DNA of 64,000 nucleotides from Nitrosomonas sp. (GTDB lineage: Bacteria; Pseudomonadota; Gammaproteobacteria; Burkholderiales; Nitrosomonadaceae): contig JAMWZW010000001.1 of NCBI GenBank assembly GCA_024281995.1, forward strand, positions 372,001 through 436,000, in the 5' to 3' direction. Shown here in pieces: positions 39,988 through 46,525 of the stretch. Each line of letters opens with the position of its first letter. Within the stretch, counting starts at the first letter, position 1. The position numbers and the translations under genes were made by a program. Under the pieces are notes generated by a model that did no database searches, had not been told where the DNA came from, and saw nothing but the letters and a program-made list of their open reading frames with translations.

Positions 39988-42132
39988 GTGAAAAAACGGG
40001 GATGGGTTGCTTTATTGCTGGGTTTGGCCATAAGTTGTTTTTTTATATTCGATCTGGATCGTTTCCTAAGTCTTGAGGTACTTAAAGAAAGCCGCGATGA
40101 TTTGCATCAGGCCTATCAACAACAACCGTTGCTGATCCTCGGCATTTATTCCTTAGTCTACATCGTCATGGCCGCATTGTCGTTTCCCGGCGCGACAGTG
40201 TTGACTCTGGCCGGGGGTGCCATGTTCGGCGTGTGGGTCGGTGTGCCGGTGGTGTTATTATCGGCCACCATCGGTGCCACGCTGGCGTTTTGGATGGCGC
40301 GTTACTTGTTGCGGGATATTGTTCAGCGGCGTTTTGGCAGGCGTCTGGAAACTATCAATAAGGGATTGGCACGCGATGGCGCATTTTATTTGTTTTCACT
40401 GCGCTTAGCGCCAGTGTTTCCGTTTTTCCTGATCAATTTACTGATGGGATTGACGACGCTGCGAAGCAGCACTTATTTTTGGGTCAGCTTGGTCGGGATG
40501 TTTGCCGGAACTGCCGTGTACGTCAATGCAGGTACGCAGTTGGCGGCGATTACCGAGTTATCGGATATCATGTCGCCAGCACTGGTAATTTCATTGACTG
40601 TCCTGGCATTGTTTCCATGGCTGGGTCGCTGGATTGTCGAACAGATCAAGATCCGGCGGTTTTATGCACGTTGGCCCAAACCGGTGCAGTTTGACCGTAA
40701 TCTGATTGTAATCGGTGCCGGTGCCGCTGGGCTGGTGAGCGCTTACATTGCCGCGGCTACGCGCGCCAAGGTGACATTAATCGAGCGTCATAAAATGGGG
40801 GGAGATTGCCTCAACTATGGCTGTGTGCCATCGAAGGCTTTGATTCGTACCGCCACTTTCTTGCACCAGGCAAAAAATGCGCAATCGCTAGGCCTTGCTC
40901 AGATCAGCACACAATACGATTTCGCGGAGGTGATGGCAAGGGTTGATAGAGTGGTTAAAACCGTTGCGCCGCATGATTCGGAGGAACGTTACAGGCAATT
41001 GGGCGTAGAGGTATTGCAAGGAGAAGCGATCATTACTTCACCGTGGTCGGTAGAGGTCAATGGGCAACCATTGACCACGCGTGCCATCGTTATCGCTACC
41101 GGCGCAAGTCCGCTGATACCGAAAATTCCCGGCCTAGAGTCGGTACGCTATTACACCTCGGATACCATTTGGTCATTGACCGAGCGGCCGCAACGTTTGG
41201 TGGTACTAGGTGGTGGGCCGATTGGCTGCGAATTGGCGCAAGCTTTTGCACGTCTGGATTGCCAGGTAACACAGGTAGTACGCAGTGATTTGTTGCCGCG
41301 TGAAGATGCCGATGCAGTGAGCTTGGTTAAAGCGGCATTGCAAGCAGACGGTGTGACAATCTTGGCGCAAACCGAAACGTTGCGATGTGAAAAACAAGGC
41401 GATGCGCAATTTTTGCTGCTAAGCGATCAAAGCGGCGCGCCACTGCGGCTGCCATTTGATGCGCTACTTTGCGCTATCGGCCGGGTGCCGCGAACAGAAG
41501 GTTTTGGGTTGGAACAACTGGGTATTCCAGTATCCGATACACATGCTATTGAAACCAATGCCTGGTTGCAAACCATTTACCCCAATATCTATGTTTGCGG
41601 CGATGCCGCCGGTCCCTATCAGTTTACGCACATGGCCGCGCACCAAGCCTGGTATGCATCGGTCAATGCCTTGTTTGGCAATATTAAGTCACTCAAGGTG
41701 GATTATTCGGTGGTTCCTTGGGCCACATTTACCGATCCGGAAATTGCCCACGTGGGGTTATCGGAAAAAGAAGCCCAAGCGCGCGGCATTGCCTTTGAAG
41801 TGACGCGTTTTAATCTTGCCGAACTGGATCGTGCGATTGCCGACGAAGCCGCGCATGGTTTCGTGAAAGTACTGACGGTGCCAGGCAAGGATCGCATTCT
41901 GGGTGTCTGTATCGTGAGTGCACACGCTAGCGATTTGCTTGCTGAATTTATACTGGCGATGAAGCACGGCCTGGGGTTGAACAAGATTCTTGCCACCATC
42001 CACACTTATCCGACCTGGTCGGAAGCTAATAAATATGCTGCAAGTGCTTGGAAACGTGCGCATGCGCCGCAATGGTTGTTGAGAGGATTGGAGAAATATC
42101 ATGCTAAACGACGTGGCAAGGCGCATGCATAA
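39988..42132 (+). CDS. VTT/TVP38 membrane domain fused to MerA-like flavoprotein
   Basis: A 714-residue fusion. Residues 1-225 are a TVP38/TMEM64 (DedA-superfamily VTT) membrane domain (SFPGATVLTLAGGAMFGVWV; FSLRLAPVFPFFLINLLMGL). Residues 236-705 are a class I disulfide oxidoreductase with the FAD fold LIVIGAGAAGLVSAYIA, the redox pair C274/C279 in GGDCLNYGCVPSKAL, the NAD fold VVLGGGPIGCELAQAFARL and the FAD motif IYVCGDAAGPYQ. Mercuric reductase's N-terminal HMA domain and C-terminal CC pair are absent (it ends RRGKAHA). The substrate is unknown. The GTG start at 39988 follows AAAGGAAAAAC. It probably belongs to the upstream cluster. Confidence 0.88.
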   Translation: MKKRGWVALLLGLAISCFFIFDLDRFLSLEVLKESRDDLHQAYQQQPLLILGIYSLVYIVMAALSFPGATVLTLAGGAMFGVWVGVPVVLLSATIGATLAFWMARYLLRDIVQRRFGRRLETINKGLARDGAFYLFSLRLAPVFPFFLINLLMGLTTLRSSTYFWVSLVGMFAGTAVYVNAGTQLAAITELSDIMSPALVISLTVLALFPWLGRWIVEQIKIRRFYARWPKPVQFDRNLIVIGAGAAGLVSAYIAAATRAKVTLIERHKMGGDCLNYGCVPSKALIRTATFLHQAKNAQSLGLAQISTQYDFAEVMARVDRVVKTVAPHDSEERYRQLGVEVLQGEAIITSPWSVEVNGQPLTTRAIVIATGASPLIPKIPGLESVRYYTSDTIWSLTERPQRLVVLGGGPIGCELAQAFARLDCQVTQVVRSDLLPREDADAVSLVKAALQADGVTILAQTETLRCEKQGDAQFLLLSDQSGAPLRLPFDALLCAIGRVPRTEGFGLEQLGIPVSDTHAIETNAWLQTIYPNIYVCGDAAGPYQFTHMAAHQAWYASVNALFGNIKSLKVDYSVVPWATFTDPEIAHVGLSEKEAQARGIAFEVTRFNLAELDRAIADEAAHGFVKVLTVPGKDRILGVCIVSAHASDLLAEFILAMKHGLGLNKILATIHTYPTWSEANKYAASAWKRAHAPQWLLRGLEKYHAKRRGKAHA

Positions 42133-42234
42133 TTCCGGACGGGCGGTGGGGTGGTCTTAACGGGAAAAGCGGTCAGTCAGAATGAGAGCTTGTGTCCCAT
42201 TTTTATTTTTCTGAATGAAATTGTCCTCAGTAAC

Positions 42235-42858
42235 TTATTCAACTATCTCAATATCCAGCTTTACGCCATAGCTAGGCTTTTTATTGTTTGTCGCATCATT
42301 TTTCGTAATGATTGCATTGCAAAGGGTGATTTGATTGGATAACCTTTTTTCATTGAGTATGCGGAGAAAATTGTGGGCTTGCTTGCGGCTTAAATAGCCG
42401 ACAGAGCGATTGTGAATGCTGATGCGGACAACTTCGCTGTCGTAAGGATTACTGTTGTCGGGTATCAGTTGCGCTTGCAGGATATGTGCCATAGGATCTG
42501 AGCCATCATCAGAGTTGATGATATTTTCCTGCAATAATTGCTGAAGTGTGCCTTGATAGGGCTCTGCTGAAATTGCGCAAGCGAATTGTCCTCGTTCTGG
42601 CCAGATATAGGTGCTTGCCGCATTGTGTTGCTGTTCATTGTTTTTTGGCCAGGGCGTGGCATCACTTGCGGCGATTTTGTGTCGGTTGAAGAATAATATG
42701 ACCGCTGAAATGAGCGCTATTGGAACTATTTGCGACTTGTCGATACCGGCACCGGCAATCAGTCCTATAAATAAAGATAAAACCAGGATTGAAAGAATGC
42801 TGATTCCTGGTTTCTGCTTGTCTGGTGCATCGCAAGAAGATTGCGGTTGTTTTTTCAT
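42235..42858 (-). CDS. Membrane protein with HIRAN-like domain
   Basis: A 207-residue protein of unknown function. Two adjacent hydrophobic segments (about residues 18-37 and 43-56) anchor it. The C-terminal half contains AQLIPDNSNPYDSEVVRISI and VGYLSRKQAHNFL. These fit the HIRAN pattern (PDNPYD..AV.V...G..VGYL.R..A), found in DNA-damage proteins such as HLTF where it binds single-stranded DNA ends. A membrane-anchored HIRAN is unusual. It lies four bases upstream of the glutathione peroxidase gene on the same strand, so they may form an operon in the order peroxidase then this gene. Confidence 0.68.
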   Translation of the reverse strand: MKKQPQSSCDAPDKQKPGISILSILVLSLFIGLIAGAGIDKSQIVPIALISAVILFFNRHKIAASDATPWPKNNEQQHNAASTYIWPERGQFACAISAEPYQGTLQQLLQENIINSDDGSDPMAHILQAQLIPDNSNPYDSEVVRISIHNRSVGYLSRKQAHNFLRILNEKRLSNQITLCNAIITKNDATNNKKPSYGVKLDIEIVE

Positions 42859-42862
42859 TGAT

Positions 42863-43402
42863 TTATTGCTGTAACGCTTGCTCGATGGCGGTTACTACGG
42901 CAGGGTCAAAGGGTTTTGTGTGCGGACTGAATTGTGCGATGAACTTGCCATCGCGGCCGATTAGATACTTGTGAAAATTCCACGTTGGATAGGTACCTGA
43001 TAATTCAGCCAGTTGTACATAAAAAGGATGAGCATGTTCTTTTTTTACCGCAGTTTTTTCGAACATCGGAAATTTGACATCATATGTAAGACGGCAGAAA
43101 TCCTGAATTTCTGCTTCGGTTCCGGGTTCCTGTCCCATAAAGTCATTGGATGGAAAGCCGAGGACGACAAGACCTTGCTGTTGATATTTTTCATGCAATT
43201 TTTCCAAACCTTCGTATTGCGGTGTATATCCGCATTTGCTAGCAGTATTAACAATAAGTACCACTTTACCGGAATAGGTTTGACACAAATTCACGGTATC
43301 TGATGTCGCAAGTTTACGGAAATTCTGATCCAACAAGGTGCTATTGCAACTGAAAGTGGGAATACTTATAAAAAATGTGATTAAAAATAAAAAAATGCGC
43401 AT
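42863..43402 (-). CDS. Glutathione peroxidase family protein (Cys type), exported
   Basis: Thiol peroxidase of about 179 residues. A signal peptide (RIFLFLITFFISIPTFS) predicts the periplasm. The catalytic Cys is in NTASKCGYTPQYEGLE, the position occupied by Sec in animal enzymes. The partner Gln/Trp motifs appear as VLGFPSNDFMGQEPG and TYPTWNFHKYLIGRDG. ATG 43402, preceded by TTGAAGGAGACTAGC, decides the start. The longer frame from TTG 43417 would include the ribosome-binding site. It may use thioredoxin or another thiol rather than glutathione. Confidence 0.93.
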   Translation of the reverse strand: MRIFLFLITFFISIPTFSCNSTLLDQNFRKLATSDTVNLCQTYSGKVVLIVNTASKCGYTPQYEGLEKLHEKYQQQGLVVLGFPSNDFMGQEPGTEAEIQDFCRLTYDVKFPMFEKTAVKKEHAHPFYVQLAELSGTYPTWNFHKYLIGRDGKFIAQFSPHTKPFDPAVVTAIEQALQQ

Positions 43403-43502
43403 GCTAGTCTCCTTCAATAATAATGATTAGCAGGTCGGATAAATTGATTGGAGCTCATTTTATCCCACTTTGTTGCAAATTGATTTGGATTGATGATCCA
43501 AG

Positions 43503-44204
43503 TTATAAGTCCGAATAGTATTGATGCATGGTTCGTTCAACATAGTGAACCAGATTATCCTTGGATAAACTGTACTCTTTTAGTGGTGATTCGATAGGGC
43601 AAGCAATGATATTGACCAGCAAGCCAAACGCCGAAGCATCTAACGTGGTGGGCTGGTTGTGCAGGAAATACGGTTTATCACTGAGGGTTGCAGCGAGTGC
43701 ATCAACATCTTGCTTGCCGAGCGTGAAAATTTCATCAGCCTGGTGTCTGCCCGTGCCATGACCCAGAATTTGCTGCTGAATTTTTTTACGCGTGTGATTA
43801 GCGATAACATCGCGAATGACGATTGGCAGCGTTCCGAAAATAGCCTGCTTATTGACTTGCCAGTTTTCATCGTTGTATTGCCAGCGAGAGTAAAGCGCAA
43901 CCCAAAATAAATGTTCTTCAAGCAAGCGTTGCATGGCAACAGAGGCGGCTAACTGTACCTCACTTAGCTCTTGATCCAGATCATGATAAGCTGATTTTAG
44001 ATAAGGGACAATAAAACGCGAGTCACCTAATTTCCGATCATTGTCTTCAATATAAGGCAATTTGCCTTTTGGTGCGCGTAGTGGAAGCGCTGGCTTGATT
44101 TCATAATCAATGTTAGCCATGCGTAAATAAGTTTCGACTTTACAGCAAAAAGGGCTTAAGTTTGGAATACCCCAGGTGCGTTCAAATTGGTACAGCTTGA
44201 GCAT
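43503..44204 (-). CDS. Glutathione S-transferase-like protein (metaxin/FAX type)
   Basis: A 233-residue GST-fold protein. The N-terminal thioredoxin-like domain reads LYQFERTWGIPNLSPFCCKV and then APKGKLPYIEDNDRKLGDS. The C-terminal all-alpha domain has PYFLHNQPTTLDASAFGLL. This matches the FAX/metaxin-like GST subgroup rather than canonical detoxifying GSTs. The start ATG 44204 lies 35 bases from an 18-base palindrome and is divergent from an HxlR-type regulator, suggesting control by that regulator, perhaps in response to electrophiles. Confidence 0.85.
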   Translation of the reverse strand: MLKLYQFERTWGIPNLSPFCCKVETYLRMANIDYEIKPALPLRAPKGKLPYIEDNDRKLGDSRFIVPYLKSAYHDLDQELSEVQLAASVAMQRLLEEHLFWVALYSRWQYNDENWQVNKQAIFGTLPIVIRDVIANHTRKKIQQQILGHGTGRHQADEIFTLGKQDVDALAATLSDKPYFLHNQPTTLDASAFGLLVNIIACPIESPLKEYSLSKDNLVHYVERTMHQYYSDL

Positions 44205-44238
44205 GTTAGTGATCCTCGTTGTTGTTAATAAGGCTGAA

Positions 44239-44256
44239 TGTAACTTGCAAGTTACA
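44239..44256. promoter_or_regulatory. 18-base perfect palindrome, candidate HxlR operator
   Basis: TGTAACTTGCAAGTTACA is self-complementary over 18 bases. A second copy of its core, TTGCAAGTTA, lies at 44284-44293, 39 bases away. Both are in the 150-base space between the divergent GST-like and HxlR genes, which is where a dimeric winged-helix regulator would bind to control both. Confidence 0.7.
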
Positions 44257-44354
44257 AGAAACTTTACCGCGAAGACTTGCTGATTGCAAGTTAATGTTTT
44301 ACAGTATGCGTTGTTGGATGACTACTTAATTGACATGATGAGGCTTAGCATTAG

Positions 44355-44714
44355 ATGAATGAGAATTTGCACCAATCTGTTTTCGAGCGTTCATGTTGCC
44401 CAATTGCCTGTGCATTGGATCAGCTTGGCGATAAATGGACGTTATTGATTATTCGCGATTTATTACTGGGTAAGAAACGATATCAGGAATTGATTACATC
44501 GCCCGAGCGGATAGCCACTAATATCTTGGCGGATCGCCTGAAAAAGCTGGAAGCTGCTGGAATCGTTGTGCAGCAAGCTTATCAGCAGAAACCGCTCCGT
44601 TATGAATATAATTTGACAAAAAAAGGTGAGGATTTAAGACCGGTTTTGGAAGCTTTCGTCAAATGGGGAAAAATTTATTATCCTGGCTCCATGGTTTTTA
44701 AGCCTTATGGATGA
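44355..44714 (+). CDS. HxlR family transcriptional regulator
   Basis: A 119-residue winged-helix regulator. The start is CCPIACALDQLGDKWTLLII, with the conserved Cys of redox- and electrophile-sensing HxlR proteins (here C13 and C14, C18 next in line). RYQELITSPERIATNILADR holds the recognition helix, and LRYEYNLTKKGEDLRPVL the wing. It is divergent from the GST-like gene and probably represses it and itself via the palindrome at 44239. An effector is not known. Confidence 0.92.
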   Translation: MNENLHQSVFERSCCPIACALDQLGDKWTLLIIRDLLLGKKRYQELITSPERIATNILADRLKKLEAAGIVVQQAYQQKPLRYEYNLTKKGEDLRPVLEAFVKWGKIYYPGSMVFKPYG

Positions 44715-44932
44715 GGGTCGGGGTCAAAGCTTCGGGGCAATTTTCTGATGCCGCAATTGCTTCAAATTACGAAATTTAGTAATCATTTACAATGAGTAGT
44801 CATTAGGAATCGTAGTGCCTGTTGTCAGACAATGGTGCTCGTTGCACGATTTCATTTTATCTTTACGGGACTATCATTTCTTGTACACTATGGCCCCAGA
44901 ATTTCAAAGGTATTAACGAAAAGGAAAAATTC

Positions 44933-46498
44933 ATGATTTTCTGGCGCGTAAAATCACTGGATGCCATTCTGGCTACAGCAGAAAAGAAAAGTTTGCATCG
45001 TTCATTGGGTGCATGGCAATTAACATTATTGGGCGTTGGCGCGATTATTGGCACCGGTATTTTTGTTTTGACGGCTGAAGCAGCACAAAAAGCTGGGCCC
45101 GGTATGATGTTATCGTTTGTCATTGCTAGTCTTGTTTGTATCGTCGCAGCGCTTTGTTATTCCGAACTATCTTCGATGGTTCCCGTTTCGGGGTCTGCGT
45201 ATACTTATTCTTATGCGGTCTTGGGCGAGCTTGTGGCGTGGTTGGTGGGATGGGCATTGATGTTGGAGTATTCGGTGGCAGCGAGCGCGGTTGCCGTGGG
45301 TTGGTCGGGTTACTTTGTTGGATTGCTTGATAATTCATTGGGTATCAAAATTCCCTTTGCATTGGCTAACGGGCCTTTTGCCGGGGGCATCATCAATCTG
45401 CCGGCAATTTTCGTTTGCATTCTCGTGGTTGGTCTTTTGGTCGTGGGTACACGAGAAAGCGCTGCATTTAACGCCGTTCTTGTTGCGATCAAAATTGCGG
45501 CGTTGACACTTTTTATTGCGCTAACGTTGCCAGCTGCGAATATTGACAATTTTCAGCCTTTCCTGCCTCTCGGTGAGACTGGTGTTATTGCGGCCGCATC
45601 ATCGATTTTCTTTGCTTATGTCGGATTCGATGCAGTTTCGACAGCGGCTGAAGAAACGAAAGATCCTCATCGGAATGTGCCGATTGGATTGATCGGTTCG
45701 TTAGGGATTTGTACGATTTTTTATCTGCTGATTTCGGCAGGTGCGATTGGTTCCATTGGGGCACAGCCGTTGCTCGATGAAACAGGCAAAGGGTTAGTGC
45801 CAGGCTCATTAGTACTGGCAGAGCAATGCCAGTCATTGGCCGCTGTCGGGCAACAGCCGTTGGTTTGTTCCCGCGAAGCGCTGGCGCTGGTTTTGCGTGA
45901 AATTGGATGGGAGAAATTTGGCAACTTGCTTGGTTTGACGGCTTTTCTGGCATTGCCGTCGGTGGTTCTGATGATGCTATATGGTCAAACTCGCATTTTT
46001 TTCGTGATGTCACGCGATGGTTTGTTGCCGGAAATATTAAGCCGTATTCATACACGTTTTAAAACGCCGCATATTGTGACTTACGTAACGGGTGTCGGTG
46101 TAACCATAGCCGCAGCTTTTTTTCCAGTCGGAAAGTTAGCGGATATATCCAATTCCGGGACATTGTTCGCTTTCATGGTTGTGGCATTATCAGTGATGAT
46201 TCTACGCATCAAAGATAAGCATCGCGTACGACCCTTTAAAGCGCCAGGAATTTGGGTGATAGGACCGCTTGCTGTGATTGGTTGTATTACACTTTTTTTG
46301 TTTTTACCCGCCGATGCCAAGTTGGTATTTCCAATCTGGTCTGGAATTGGATTGATTTTTTATTTTCTTTATGGTTATCGTAAAAGTCATGTTGCTCAGG
46401 GTATTGACACTCCATTAGGCGGTGAAGACATGATTGCGCCGATTCGCTCTATTGCGGATTCCACAAAGGATATTTCAGCATCAAGAGATCGCGACTAG
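44933..46498 (+). CDS. APC family amino acid permease
   Basis: A 521-residue transporter with 12-14 helices. LGVGAIIGTGIFVLTAEAA is the helix 1 substrate-binding motif, FFAYVGFDAVSTAAEETKDP is the helix 6 and loop motif, and LPSVVLMMLYGQTRIFFVMS follows. It is closest in type to cationic amino acid transporters such as YfnA. ATG 44933 with AAAGGAAAAATTC upstream is chosen. The extra 37 codons of the upstream open frame lack similarity. It stands alone, convergent with hpnN. Confidence 0.9.
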   Translation: MIFWRVKSLDAILATAEKKSLHRSLGAWQLTLLGVGAIIGTGIFVLTAEAAQKAGPGMMLSFVIASLVCIVAALCYSELSSMVPVSGSAYTYSYAVLGELVAWLVGWALMLEYSVAASAVAVGWSGYFVGLLDNSLGIKIPFALANGPFAGGIINLPAIFVCILVVGLLVVGTRESAAFNAVLVAIKIAALTLFIALTLPAANIDNFQPFLPLGETGVIAAASSIFFAYVGFDAVSTAAEETKDPHRNVPIGLIGSLGICTIFYLLISAGAIGSIGAQPLLDETGKGLVPGSLVLAEQCQSLAAVGQQPLVCSREALALVLREIGWEKFGNLLGLTAFLALPSVVLMMLYGQTRIFFVMSRDGLLPEILSRIHTRFKTPHIVTYVTGVGVTIAAAFFPVGKLADISNSGTLFAFMVVALSVMILRIKDKHRVRPFKAPGIWVIGPLAVIGCITLFLFLPADAKLVFPIWSGIGLIFYFLYGYRKSHVAQGIDTPLGGEDMIAPIRSIADSTKDISASRDRD

Positions 46499-46525
46499 AC
46501 TTTTTTTGGATAACACAGCGCGTAT

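Noticed and set aside
39988-42132. Mercuric reductase MerA
   Set aside because: No HMA domain and no C-terminal vicinal cysteines; no merR, merT or merP nearby.
42863-43402. Selenocysteine in the glutathione peroxidase
   Set aside because: The catalytic position is an ordinary Cys codon and there is no in-frame TGA.
45585-46055. 156-codon minus-strand frame
   Set aside because: Antisense shadow of the APC permease.
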